Shown here: in pieces, positions 10,980 through 18,969 of the stretch
How positions within the stretch are numbered: position 1 is the first letter of the stretch
Layout of the letters: every line of letters starts with the position of its first letter
Assembly (NCBI RefSeq): GCF_004361885.1
Contig: NZ_SNWH01000005.1
Location: 124,001-188,000, forward strand
Direction of reading: 5' to 3'
Source: Halomonas ventosae
Lineage (GTDB): Bacteria > Pseudomonadota > Gammaproteobacteria > Pseudomonadales > Halomonadaceae
Length of the DNA: 64,000 nt
Translations under genes and position numbers: made by a program
Notes under the pieces: generated by a model
The model's input: only the letters and a program-made list of their open reading frames with translations
Told to the model about the DNA's origin: nothing
Database searches by the model: none

Positions 10980-11654
10980 ATGACCGTTCAAATGAGCATC
11001 GACAAGCAGCTGCCCTCGACCCGTACCACCGAACTGGACAGCATCTGCCTCAAGGCCGAGGTGATCCCGGTCATCGCCATCCAGCGCATCGAGGACGCCG
11101 TGCCTTTAGCGCGCGCCCTGTTCGAGGGCGGTTTGAGCGTGCTGGAGATCACCCTGCGCACCGACTGCGCGCTGGAGGCGATCAAGCGCATCAACGAGGC
11201 GCTGCCCCAGGCCAGCATCGGCGTGGGCACCGTGCTCACGCCGGCCCAGTATCGCCAGGCCGAGGAGGTGGGAGCCGACTTCGTGGTGACCCCCGGCACC
11301 ACCGAAGCGCTCTATCGCTACGGCGTCACCAGCCCCTTGCCGATGCTGCCCGGCGTGGCGACCGTCTCCGAGCTGATGACCGGCTGGCAGTACGGCTATC
11401 GCCGTTTCAAGTTCTTCCCGGCCGAAGCCAGCGGTGGCGTCAAGGCCCTTAAGTCCTTCGCCGGCCCGATTCCCGAGGCGCGCTTCTGTCCCACCGGCGG
11501 CATCGGCATCAATAATGCCGAGGACTACCTGGCGCTTAACAACGTGATGTGCGTGGGCGGCTCCTGGCTGACCCCCAAGTCGCTTGTCGAGGCCGAGGAC
11601 TGGGAGGCCATCCGCCGGCTCGCTCGTGAGGTGGCTGACCGCTTCCATCACTGA
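10980..11654 (+). CDS. eda: KDPG/KHG aldolase
   Basis: Cleaves 2-keto-3-deoxy-6-phosphogluconate to pyruvate and glyceraldehyde 3-phosphate, the last Entner-Doudoroff step; some members also act on 4-hydroxy-2-oxoglutarate. The 224-residue protein shows the class I aldolase features: EITLRT with its conserved glutamate and the Schiff-base lysine in RRFKFFPAE (about residue 146), plus CPTGGI. The end overlaps the vapC end by 7 bases on the opposite strand (convergent). Confidence 0.95.
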   Translation: MTVQMSIDKQLPSTRTTELDSICLKAEVIPVIAIQRIEDAVPLARALFEGGLSVLEITLRTDCALEAIKRINEALPQASIGVGTVLTPAQYRQAEEVGADFVVTPGTTEALYRYGVTSPLPMLPGVATVSELMTGWQYGYRRFKFFPAEASGGVKALKSFAGPIPEARFCPTGGIGINNAEDYLALNNVMCVGGSWLTPKSLVEAEDWEAIRRLAREVADRFHH

Positions 11655-12067
11655 CCTCGGGCCTCTTCCGAGAGCCAGTCCTCGATGCGAAGGCCTGGCA
11701 CGCGCTCGAACTCTCGGATGTTGTTGGTGACTACCACCAACCCCATCGAACGGGCGTGGCCAGCAATCATCTGGTCATAGGGGCCTATCGGCGTCCCCGT
11801 CCTGGCAAGCTCGGCTCTGAGCTGACCCGTATGGGCTGCCGCATCGATGTCGTACTGCAGCACCTGGAGACGTGCGGCGAATCCCTCGATGCTGTGCAGG
11901 TTGCGCTCGGGATTAGCCGACTTCTCCGCGCCGTAAATGAGCTCCATCAGGGTAACCGTGCTGATGCATAGTTGCTCCTGGAGGCGCTTGAAGGTTTCAC
12001 GCACCTGGGTCGGCTTCATCCTGATGGTGTAGATGCATATGTTGGTATCGAGCATGTACTTGAGCAT
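11648..12067 (-). CDS. vapC: VapC-type PIN-domain ribonuclease toxin
   Basis: A 139-residue PIN-domain toxin predicted to cleave RNA (tRNA in characterised VapCs). Acidic active-site residues are visible: D7 in MLKYMLDTN, E42 in LMELIYG, D98 in GPYDQMIAGHA, and the TNN...EF motif (about 114-120). All are present, so it is probably active. Its ATG shares one base with the stop of the antitoxin gene (TGATG type), a classic coupled toxin-antitoxin layout. Convergent with eda. Confidence 0.92.
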   Translation of the reverse strand: MLKYMLDTNICIYTIRMKPTQVRETFKRLQEQLCISTVTLMELIYGAEKSANPERNLHSIEGFAARLQVLQYDIDAAAHTGQLRAELARTGTPIGPYDQMIAGHARSMGLVVVTNNIREFERVPGLRIEDWLSEEARGQ

Positions 12068-12297
12068 CAGAAGGATTCGCGCTCTTGCTCCGAGGGCTGG
12101 TCGCGCACGTTCATGAAATCCTCCGTGACGCCCTCTTCATCGAACCAGCTGTCCCACGATTCGCCCGCAGGGGTAATCACCCGCGCCCGGCCAATCGCCA
12201 CCACATCCACACGCTTCACGTCATCAGGCAAGGCAACCGCCTTGGGCAGGCGTACCGCCTGGCTGCGGTTTGACTGGAATACGGATCCTTGTGGCAT
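12067..12297 (-). CDS. vapB: VapB-type antitoxin (AbrB/SpoVT fold)
   Basis: A 76-residue antitoxin that should bind VapC and repress its own promoter. The N-terminal swapped-hairpin DNA-binding signature is clear: VFQSNRSQAVRLPKAVALP. The C-terminal tail is acidic (WFDEEGVTEDF, EQERESF), as expected for the toxin-binding part. The ATG at 12297 is preferred over a GTG at 12306 because the GTG lies inside the likely ribosome binding site (GAGGTG). Confidence 0.92.
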   Translation of the reverse strand: MPQGSVFQSNRSQAVRLPKAVALPDDVKRVDVVAIGRARVITPAGESWDSWFDEEGVTEDFMNVRDQPSEQERESF

Positions 12298-12320
12298 GGT
12301 TCTCACCTCGGCATATATTC

Positions 12321-12361
12321 TAGGGATATCCCAATACTAGCAGTGGTTAGGGATATGTCAA
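12321..12361 (-). promoter_or_regulatory. vapBC promoter with repeated operator-like sites
   Basis: On the reverse strand a perfect -35 TTGACA (plus 12356-12361) and a -10 TAGTAT 16 bases away precede vapB. TAGGGATAT occurs twice (12321-12329 and 12348-12356), 27 bases apart, and the first is part of the palindrome GGGATATCCC. The repeats flank the promoter, as expected of VapBC autoregulation. Confidence 0.6.
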
Positions 12362-12496
12362 AGGCATATACAGTGCCTGAGTTTCCCTGCAGTACCGCCT
12401 GGCCAGATGAGAGACGATCCACTGGCGGCCTGCTAGGCTTTTTCGAGGGGCAGCCGCGACTCGGCGGCCGGCGGTGATCACCGGTAAGGAGACGTC

Positions 12497-13714
12497 ATGC
12501 ACAGCGAGCGTATCGAATTCAGCGGGCACGAGGGATCGGCCCTGGCGGCCAGGCTGGACTTGCCCGAGGGCCCGGTGCGCGCCACGGCGCTCTTCGCCCA
12601 CTGCTTCACCTGCTCCAAGGACATTCCTGCCGCCCGGCGCATTGCCGGACGCCTGGCCGCCCGGGGCATCGCCGTACTGCGCTTCGATTTCACCGGCCTC
12701 GGTCACTCGGGGGGCGAGTTCGCCAATACCGGCTTCTCGTCCAACGTGGCGGATCTCGTCAAGGCCGCGGAGTACCTGGAGGGTCGAGACATGGCCCCTC
12801 AGCTGTTGATCGGCCATTCGCTGGGAGGGGCGGCCGCCATCAAGGTGGCGGCCGAGATCCCCGGCCTGAAGGCGCTGGTCACCATCGCCGCACCGGCCGA
12901 CCCGGAGCACGTGCTGAAGAACTTCGGCGACACGCTGGAGGAGATCCGCGACAAGGGGACGGCGGAAGTCTCCCTGGCCGGTCGGCGCTTCGAGATTCGC
13001 CGGGAGTTCATCGAGGATATCGAGGCCAGCTCCCTCGACGCAGCCCTGCCCCGCCTGGGAGCGGCGCTGCTGGTATTGCATTCCCCCATCGATAGCCTGG
13101 TCGACATCGACAATGCCGCGACAATCTTCCAGGCGGCGAAGCACCCCAAGTCCTTCGTTACCCTGGACGATGCCGACCACCTGATCAGCCGCGAGGCGGA
13201 TGCCGAATACGCTGCCGATGTCATCGTCTCCTGGTCGTCACGCTACCTGGAGCTGGCTGCCGAACCCACGCCCGAGGCGGTTCCGGAAGGGTTGGTGCGC
13301 GTCGCCGAGGCCGACCCTGAGGGCCTACGTCAGGATGTGGTAGTGGGCGGCAAGCACTCGCTGGTGGTAGACGAGCCCGAGAATATGGGCGGCAGCGACC
13401 TGGGGCCGACCCCTTACCAGTTGCTCTCTGCGGGACTGGGGGCCTGTACCGCCATGACGATCCGGCTGTATGCGCGGCACAAGAAGATCCCCCTGGAGCA
13501 TGTCGACGTGGAGGTGAGCCACAACAAGGCCCATGGCGAGGAGTGCGAACACTGCGAGGAGACCCCTGACGAGGTGGATGTCTTCCGTCGCCAGATTCGC
13601 CTGGAAGGCGAGCTGACCGAAGAGCAGCGCGAGCGCCTGTTGGCGATCGCCGACAAGTGTCCCGTGCATCGGACCCTGCACGAGAAGGCGGTCATCGAGA
13701 CCGCGCTCGCCTGA
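12497..13714 (+). CDS. Alpha/beta hydrolase fused to an OsmC domain
   Basis: A 405-residue two-domain protein. The N-terminal half (about 1-255) is an alpha/beta hydrolase with nucleophile elbow GHSLGG near residue 110 and an oxyanion-type segment AHCFTCSKD. The C-terminal part (about 270-405) is an OsmC/Ohr-type domain with its two cysteines in LGACTAMTIRLYA and DKCPVHRTL, which in Ohr/OsmC proteins reduce organic hydroperoxides. This fusion is a recognised family; the substrate of the hydrolase half is unknown. AAGGAG lies 6 bases before the ATG. The domain also holds an unusual Cys/His-rich segment (HGEECEHCEE). Confidence 0.9.
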   Translation: MHSERIEFSGHEGSALAARLDLPEGPVRATALFAHCFTCSKDIPAARRIAGRLAARGIAVLRFDFTGLGHSGGEFANTGFSSNVADLVKAAEYLEGRDMAPQLLIGHSLGGAAAIKVAAEIPGLKALVTIAAPADPEHVLKNFGDTLEEIRDKGTAEVSLAGRRFEIRREFIEDIEASSLDAALPRLGAALLVLHSPIDSLVDIDNAATIFQAAKHPKSFVTLDDADHLISREADAEYAADVIVSWSSRYLELAAEPTPEAVPEGLVRVAEADPEGLRQDVVVGGKHSLVVDEPENMGGSDLGPTPYQLLSAGLGACTAMTIRLYARHKKIPLEHVDVEVSHNKAHGEECEHCEETPDEVDVFRRQIRLEGELTEEQRERLLAIADKCPVHRTLHEKAVIETALA

Positions 13715-13743
13715 GCCTGGCCGATCGACGGACGGGTGGCGAC

Positions 13744-14718
13744 TCAGCCCTGCAGTCGCTTTAGGTCCTCGCGGGTAGGCAGTGAGGCGTAGGCCCCGGG
13801 GCGGGTCACCGCGTGGGCGCCGCAGCGGCAGGCGATCTCCACCGCGCGGTGCAGGAAGGCCGTGTCCCGGTACCAGTCACCGTCGAGCCCCTTGCCTGCG
13901 GTGAATTCGGCGAGCTCGGCAAGCAGGCCGCCGACGAAGGCGTCCCCGCCTGCCGTGGTATCCACCGCCTCGACCCGGGGTGGGGTGATACGCTCGTCCA
14001 GGCCGACCCCCTTGAGCCTCACTTCGCCCGGGCCGTCGGTGATCACCGCGACCTTGACGCCGGCGGCGAAGCGTTCGGCCAGCCAGCCCTCCCGGGGGTG
14101 ATCGGCGCGCAGGTCGTCGAGCTCCTGCGTGGAGAGCTTGAGCAGGTCGGCGGCGTCGAGCAGCCGGGTGACCAGGCTGACATCGGCGACCCCGCCGTCC
14201 CAGAGAGCATGGCGCAGGTTGGCATCCACGCTCACCAGGCAGCCGGCGCGGCGGGCCATCTCGGCCATGGCCAGGGTGGTCTCGGCGATCTCCGGCTCGG
14301 TCAGGCTGTTGGAGCAGAAATGCACGATCGCCGGCTCGGCGAACACCCCGGCGGGCAGATGCTCCAGGCGGTAGAGCAGATCCGCCGCGGGCGGGCGATA
14401 GAAGTCGAAGGTGCGCTCGCCCAGCGCATCGCGGGAGACGAAGGCCAGCGCCGTGCGGGCCTCGCGAGTGCGTACCACGCCGGAGATATCCACACCGTGG
14501 AAGGCGAGCTCCCTGGCGAGGAAGTCGCCGAAGTGGTCCTTGCCGAGCATGCCGAGAAAGCGGCTGGGTACGCCCAGCCGAGCGCAGGCCACGGAAACAT
14601 TGGCTGGCGCGCCGCCGGCATAGGGAGTGAAGGTCTCGGTAACGGCGGGGTCGAACTCGCCGAGACGGCTGGAAAGCAGGTCGACGAGGGCTTCGCCGAA
14701 GGCGATCACGGGGGTCAT
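13744..14718 (-). CDS. PfkB-family fructokinase-like sugar kinase
   Basis: A 324-residue ribokinase/PfkB-family kinase, most like fructokinases that convert fructose to fructose 6-phosphate. Family marks: N-terminal GEALVDL, the glycine pair YAGGAPANVSVA, and the C-terminal signature DTTAGGDAFVGGLL with the catalytic aspartate in GGDAF. Its ATG overlaps the mutarotase stop (ATGA), so it is the last gene of edd-glk-mutarotase-kinase. Adenosine or 2-keto-3-deoxygluconate kinase are possible alternatives in this superfamily; the operon context favours a hexose. Confidence 0.85.
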   Translation of the reverse strand: MTPVIAFGEALVDLLSSRLGEFDPAVTETFTPYAGGAPANVSVACARLGVPSRFLGMLGKDHFGDFLARELAFHGVDISGVVRTREARTALAFVSRDALGERTFDFYRPPAADLLYRLEHLPAGVFAEPAIVHFCSNSLTEPEIAETTLAMAEMARRAGCLVSVDANLRHALWDGGVADVSLVTRLLDAADLLKLSTQELDDLRADHPREGWLAERFAAGVKVAVITDGPGEVRLKGVGLDERITPPRVEAVDTTAGGDAFVGGLLAELAEFTAGKGLDGDWYRDTAFLHRAVEIACRCGAHAVTRPGAYASLPTREDLKRLQG

Positions 14719-15698
14719 TGGGGCTTCTCCAGGCTGAGAGTGGTGCCCAGCAGGTGCTGGGCGCCGGGTACCAGCCACACCGGGTCGAGTCGCGTATTGG
14801 CCGACTCCACGCACAGGAAGTGGCGGGCAGCTTGGCTCGGGGTGTCCCCGGGCGGCGCGTCGCCGGGATGCCAGACCACGGCGGAATCGCTGCCCTGACG
14901 GGCGATCCTCAGGCGGCGGCTGCCGTCGTCGAGGCGCAGCTCGGCATTGCTGCGGTAGATGCGGTCGAGCGCTCCGCGCACGCCCAGCTCGCCTTGCTGG
15001 TCGCGCTCGGCGACGTCGGCCAGCTTGTCCAGGTAGCTGGCCCCGGCCAGGCCCTCGACGCGGCAGGCGAAGGCATCGGCGACCGCCAGGTAGCTGTGCA
15101 GGGCCCCGGTGAGCTTCACCGGTGTCTCGCCGACATGCTCGCTGATCAGCTCCACGTGCAGGCGTCGGGCGTTGGCCTGGATCACCGCGCGGGGCGTGAG
15201 CTGGCCGTGCAGACGCTCCTCGGGCGAAAGGTGCAGCTCGACGCCCTGCTCGTGCTCGTCCACGGCGTCCAGCCGCCATGGCGCCTTGCGTGCCGGGCCA
15301 TGCATCGGGCCGGTACGATCCGGTGACTCGTCGGCGGTGTGCTCGTCGGCGAACCACGGCCAACACAGCGGGATGCCGCCGCGGATCGCGCCGGGCAGGG
15401 GCTGGGGCGTGGGGGTGACCCACAGCCAGCCACCGGGCACCAGGGCCTCCTTAGCGACGTTGTCCGTCGTCGCCGGCGCGCCCGCGGCTCGCGCGGCCTC
15501 GGGCGCGGGTACAAGAGAGCCTTCAGCGCGCGCGGCCTCGGGCGCGGGTAGAAAGTGAAGCACCTGCGCGCCCTGAAGGGATACCGCCAGTTCTCCCCAG
15601 GCCTCGTTGGCCAGCCATACCTCGCGGCCGGCCCACTCGGCACGGCGCTGGCCGCGGGTCTCGTCGATGAGCGTTCGCAGACTCTGTGGAATCATCAT
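14715..15698 (-). CDS. D-hexose-6-phosphate mutarotase (YeaD-like aldose 1-epimerase)
   Basis: A 327-residue YeaD-like protein that should interconvert anomers of glucose 6-phosphate and relatives, feeding the Entner-Doudoroff enzymes next door. Family blocks: GAQVLHF, IRGGIPLCWPWF, HSYLAVADA, VWHPG. It is longer than the usual roughly 290-300 residues because of an Ala/Pro/Glu-rich insertion (about residues 50-90) containing a 13-residue direct repeat beginning PAPEAARA. The start lies in the last copy of a 22-bp tandem repeat carrying GAGG. Translationally coupled to the downstream kinase. Confidence 0.87.
   Translation of the reverse strand: MMIPQSLRTLIDETRGQRRAEWAGREVWLANEAWGELAVSLQGAQVLHFLPAPEAARAEGSLVPAPEAARAAGAPATTDNVAKEALVPGGWLWVTPTPQPLPGAIRGGIPLCWPWFADEHTADESPDRTGPMHGPARKAPWRLDAVDEHEQGVELHLSPEERLHGQLTPRAVIQANARRLHVELISEHVGETPVKLTGALHSYLAVADAFACRVEGLAGASYLDKLADVAERDQQGELGVRGALDRIYRSNAELRLDDGSRRLRIARQGSDSAVVWHPGDAPPGDTPSQAARHFLCVESANTRLDPVWLVPGAQHLLGTTLSLEKPQ
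15491..15550. repeat. 39-bp in-frame direct repeat inside the mutarotase gene
   Basis: GCGCGGCCTCGGGCGCGGGT occurs at 15491-15510 and again at 15530-15549, exactly 39 bases apart (13 codons), encoding two PAPEAARA units on the reverse strand. The segment falls in a loop insertion not expected in this family. Confidence 0.75.
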
Positions 15699-15756
15699 TC
15701 GGCCTCTTGCGTCGAGTCATTCGACCTCTTCCGTCGATTCATTCGACCTCTGGATT
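15695..15756. repeat. 22-bp tandem repeat at the glk-mutarotase junction
   Basis: TCATTCG(G/A)CCTCT begins at 15695, 15717 and 15739, giving nearly three copies of a 22-bp unit. On the reverse strand each copy reads GAGG(T/C)CGAATGA, a ribosome-binding-site-like element followed by ATGA. The copy at 15695 provides the mutarotase start and the copy at 15739 the glk stop. Confidence 0.8.
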
Positions 15757-16707
15757 GTGCAGGGCCTCGGCGGCGCCCAGCAGTCCGGTCCAGGGCGTGG
15801 TAACCACCTGTACCGGGATGGCCCGGGTGTAGGCGCTCATGCGCCCCTTGGCGGTGAACGCCTCGAGGAAGCGGCTCTCAGGCAGCCACTCGAGCAGCCG
15901 CGGTAGGATGCCGCCGCACAGGGTGACCCCGCCGCGGGCCCCCAGGGTCAGGGCGGCGTCGCCGCTGACATCGCCGAGGATCTTCAAAAACCGCAGCAGG
16001 GTATCACGGGCCACGCCGTCGCCGCCCGCCGCCGCCTGGGTGACCTCGGCCGCGCTGGCATAGCGCGGCGGGGCGCCTTTCAGCGAGCAGTGGGCCAGGT
16101 AGAGGTCGAGCAGCCCTTGGCCGCAGAGGATGCGCTCCACTGAGACGCGGCCGTAGCGGTTGCGGAAGTGGCGCAGCAGGTTCTGCTCGCGCTCATCGGT
16201 GGGCGCGAAGGTCACGTGGCCGCCCTCGGTAGGTAGCGGGATCCAGGCGTGTCGCCCGGGAAACAGCCCGGCCACGCCCAGGCCAGTGCCGGGGCCGATC
16301 ACCAGACGGGCGGCGTGGGGAACCGCCTCGCCGCGCTGCACCTCCACTCGGTCGGTACTGGCCACATGGGGCACGCCCAGCGCCTGGGCAGTGAAGTCGT
16401 TGATGGCCTTGAAGAGGCTGAGCCCCAGCGTTTGCTGGACCGCCTTCCGGGAGAAGGTCCAGGGGTTGTTGGTCATCTTTACCCGGTCGTCGCGTATCGG
16501 GCAGGCGAAGGCCAGGCAGGCCTCGCGGAGGGCGCCCTCGCCGCTCAGCCCGACCCGGCTGAGGTAGTCGCGCACCGCCTCGACCAGGCCCGGGTAGTCG
16601 GCACACGGCAGGCTCAGGATGTCACGAGGCGCGAAGGTGTCCGGCGTTACCAGGGCGAAGCGCGCATTGGTCCCGCCGATATCACCGATGAGTGCGGGTC
16701 TGGTCAT
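15739..16707 (-). CDS. glk: Glucokinase
   Basis: Phosphorylates glucose to glucose 6-phosphate for Zwf. A 322-residue Glk/ROK-like protein with the ATP phosphate loop GDIGGTNARFAL at the N-terminus, NDFTAQALG, and GPGTGLGVAGL. The ATG at 16707 starts directly before this loop; an in-frame extension to 16752 would add 15 residues that do not fit the family. It lies about 200 bases after edd, and the gap contains an 85-bp palindromic element. Cotranscription with edd upstream and mutarotase and fructokinase downstream is likely. Confidence 0.92.
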   Translation of the reverse strand: MTRPALIGDIGGTNARFALVTPDTFAPRDILSLPCADYPGLVEAVRDYLSRVGLSGEGALREACLAFACPIRDDRVKMTNNPWTFSRKAVQQTLGLSLFKAINDFTAQALGVPHVASTDRVEVQRGEAVPHAARLVIGPGTGLGVAGLFPGRHAWIPLPTEGGHVTFAPTDEREQNLLRHFRNRYGRVSVERILCGQGLLDLYLAHCSLKGAPPRYASAAEVTQAAAGGDGVARDTLLRFLKILGDVSGDAALTLGARGGVTLCGGILPRLLEWLPESRFLEAFTAKGRMSAYTRAIPVQVVTTPWTGLLGAAEALHNPEVE

Positions 16708-16772
16708 CGTCAATTCATTCCTTCTGGCCGACAGGGGAGGTGTAGATGGCAATCACTCGAAGCTTTTCCGGT

Positions 16773-16857
16773 GACAGGTCTACGAGGGGGCGCTGTGAAC
16801 CCCTCCCTGGGCGCTACCGACGCCATCCCTGGCGTAGAACCCCCTCTTCGACCTGTC
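16773..16857. repeat. 85-bp palindromic element between edd and glk
   Basis: The outer arms GACAGGTC (16773-16780) and GACCTGTC (16850-16857) and inner arms GAGGGGG (16784-16790) and CCCCCTC (16840-16846) pair perfectly at the same 3-base offset. Inside is a small hairpin ACGCC-ATCCCT-GGCGT. It could fold as a long RNA stem-loop in the edd-glk transcript and may be a dispersed intergenic repeat. Confidence 0.65.
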
Positions 16858-16906
16858 CCCGGCACTTCGCGCTGTGCAACTGCGGTGCTCCTGTTCTCGA
16901 AGTGGC

Positions 16907-18793
16907 TCAGGCGTCGTCTTCGTGAATCTGGCCCTCCTGGCGCGCCAGGTCGTCGGCCTCGAAGCCGCCGAACACCCCAGCGCCCTGCTCGCCGCGCATG
17001 GCCAGGTGGCGAAAGCCACCGAACAGCTCGCGTCCCAGGCCCACGTGGTAGTGGTCCAGATCGCCAATCCGCAGCTCGCGCTCGGCCCACTCATGGGCGT
17101 CGATCTTGACCTCCAGGCTGCCGTGGTCGGCGTCCAGGCGCACGATGTCGCCGTCGCGCAGCTTGGCGAGCGCTCCGCCGTCCAGCGCCTCGGGGCTGAT
17201 GTGGATGGCTGCCGGCACCTTGCCGGAGGCGCCGGACATGCGCCCGTCGGTGACCAGTGCCACCTGGTAGCCGCGGTCCTGCAGCACGCCGAGGTAGGGG
17301 GTCAGCTTGTGCAGTTCCGGCATGCCGTTGGCCTTGGGGCCCTGGAAGCGCACCACGGCGATCACGTCTCGGTCCAGCTCGCCGGCCTCGAAGGCGCCCT
17401 TGAGCTCGTTCTGGTCCTCGAAGATGCGCACCGGCGCCTCCACCAGGCGGTGCTCGGGCTTGACCGCCGAGACCTTGATCACCCCGCGGCCCAGGTTGCC
17501 GTCAAGCACGGTGAGCCCGCCGGTGGGCGCGAAGGGCTCGGCCACGCCGCGCAGCACCTCGGTGTCAAGGCTCTGTTCCGGTCCCTCGCGCCATACCAGC
17601 TTGCTCTCCTCCAAGAAGGGCTCTCGGGTGTAGGCGGTGAGATCGGTGCCGAACACCGTGGGGATATCGCCGTGGATCAGGCCGGCCCCCAGCAGTTCAC
17701 GAAACAGGTAGCTCATGCCGCCGGCAGCCTGGAAGTGGTTGATGTCGGCCTGGCCGTTGGGATAGACCTGCATCAGGCTCGGCGTCACCGCGGAGAGGTC
17801 GGTGAAATCTTCCCAGGTGAGGGTCAGCCCGGCAGCGGCGGCCATGGCCACCAGGTGCAGGGTGTGGTTGGTCGAGCCGCCGGAGGCGAGCAGACCGACG
17901 ACGGCATTGACGATGGCACGCTCGTCGATCTGCTGGTAGAAGGGGCGGTAGTCGCCGCCGGGCTCGGTATTGCGGATCGTCTGCTCGGTGGCGTAGCGGG
18001 TCAGCGCCTCGCGCATCTCGGTGCCGGGGTTGACGAAGGAGGTGCCCGGCAGGTGCAGGCCCATCATCTCCATCATCAGCTGGTTGGAGTTGGCGGTGCC
18101 GTAGAAAGTGCAGGTGCCGGGGCTATGGTAGGACTGCGATTCCGCTTCCAGCAGGTCTGCGCGGCTCGCCTTGCCCTCGGCGAACAGCTGGCGGATGCGC
18201 GCCTTCTCCTTATTGGGCAGGCCACTGGGCATGGGGCCTGCCGGCACGAACATCGCCGGCAGGTGGCCGAAGCGCGCCGCGGCGATGAACAGCCCCGGGA
18301 CGATCTTGTCGCACACGCCGAGGTAGAGGGCGGCGTCGAACATGTTGTGGGAGAGCCCCACGGCGGTGGCCATGGCGATCACATCGCGGGAGAACAGCGA
18401 CAGCTCCATGCCCGGCTGGCCCTGGGTCACGCCGTCGCACATCGCCGGCACGCCACCGGCGAACTGGGCGGTGGAGCCCATGGCGCGGGCGGCGGCCTTG
18501 ATGGTCTCGGGAAAGCTCTCCAACGGCTGGTGGGCCGAGAGCATGTCGTTATAGGCGGAGATGATGCCGAGGTTGGCCGAATTCATCAGCTTCAGCGAAT
18601 TCTTGTCCGTCTCGCCACAGGCCGCGAAGCCGTGGGCCAGATTGCCGCAGCTGAGCTCGCCGCGATGCACGCCCCGGCGGTGCTGGTCGGCCATGCGGCG
18701 CTCGTAGAGGGCGCGACGCTCGGCGGAGCGTTGCCGAATGCGGCGGCTGACGTTGGCAACGGTGGGGTTGAGGGCGGGGGTCGTGCTGGCCAT
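16907..18793 (-). CDS. edd: Phosphogluconate dehydratase
   Basis: Dehydrates 6-phosphogluconate to KDPG, the defining Entner-Doudoroff step; an iron-sulfur IlvD/Edd-family enzyme. The 628-residue length is normal. Visible marks include [11 protein letters not shown]-type N-terminal sequence ([13 protein letters not shown]), the CDG and GVCDKIVPG cysteine motifs, [12 protein letters not shown] and the C-terminal [21 protein letters not shown] precedes the ATG. First gene of the edd-glk-mutarotase-kinase run; two TGTAA-type palindromes in its upstream region are candidate HexR sites. Confidence 0.96.
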   Translation of the reverse strand: MASTTPALNPTVANVSRRIRQRSAERRALYERRMADQHRRGVHRGELSCGNLAHGFAACGETDKNSLKLMNSANLGIISAYNDMLSAHQPLESFPETIKAAARAMGSTAQFAGGVPAMCDGVTQGQPGMELSLFSRDVIAMATAVGLSHNMFDAALYLGVCDKIVPGLFIAAARFGHLPAMFVPAGPMPSGLPNKEKARIRQLFAEGKASRADLLEAESQSYHSPGTCTFYGTANSNQLMMEMMGLHLPGTSFVNPGTEMREALTRYATEQTIRNTEPGGDYRPFYQQIDERAIVNAVVGLLASGGSTNHTLHLVAMAAAAGLTLTWEDFTDLSAVTPSLMQVYPNGQADINHFQAAGGMSYLFRELLGAGLIHGDIPTVFGTDLTAYTREPFLEESKLVWREGPEQSLDTEVLRGVAEPFAPTGGLTVLDGNLGRGVIKVSAVKPEHRLVEAPVRIFEDQNELKGAFEAGELDRDVIAVVRFQGPKANGMPELHKLTPYLGVLQDRGYQVALVTDGRMSGASGKVPAAIHISPEALDGGALAKLRDGDIVRLDADHGSLEVKIDAHEWAERELRIGDLDHYHVGLGRELFGGFRHLAMRGEQGAGVFGGFEADDLARQEGQIHEDDA

Positions 18794-18823
18794 GGGTCAC
18801 CTCGGAATCGAGTGTCGGTTGTA

Positions 18824-18900
18824 TTGTAAACTTACCAATAAAGCGTCCAGGCATTACGCCATGTTACCCGCGATACGGCAATATTTGTAGTTTTATTACC
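18824..18900. promoter_or_regulatory. Candidate HexR operator sites upstream of edd
   Basis: Two near-palindromes lie in the edd upstream region: TTGTAAACTTACCAA (18824-18838, one mismatch) and TGTAGTTTTATTACC (18886-18900). The second differs from a TGTARTN3AYTACA-type HexR site only at its last base. On the reverse strand the first overlaps a -10-like TACAAT. Confidence 0.5.
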
Positions 18901-18931
18901 GATAAGCCGGCTTTCAAGCCTTGCCCCGGCC

Positions 18932-18963
18932 GTAAGCCTGGTAAGCGCTAGCGCACCAGGCGG
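18932..18963. repeat. REP-like element upstream of edd
   Basis: GTAAGCCTGGTAAGCG followed by CTAGCGCACCAGGC is a single copy of the same imperfect palindrome found between zwf and pgl and before glyA, with compensating changes in both arms (CCTGG with CCAGG). Confidence 0.6.
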
Positions 18964-18969
18964 ATCATG

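Noticed and set aside
16874-18829. 651-codon open frame on the forward strand
   Set aside because: Exactly antisense to edd, low-complexity Gly/His/Gln-rich product, no ribosome site; a shadow of GC-rich codon bias.
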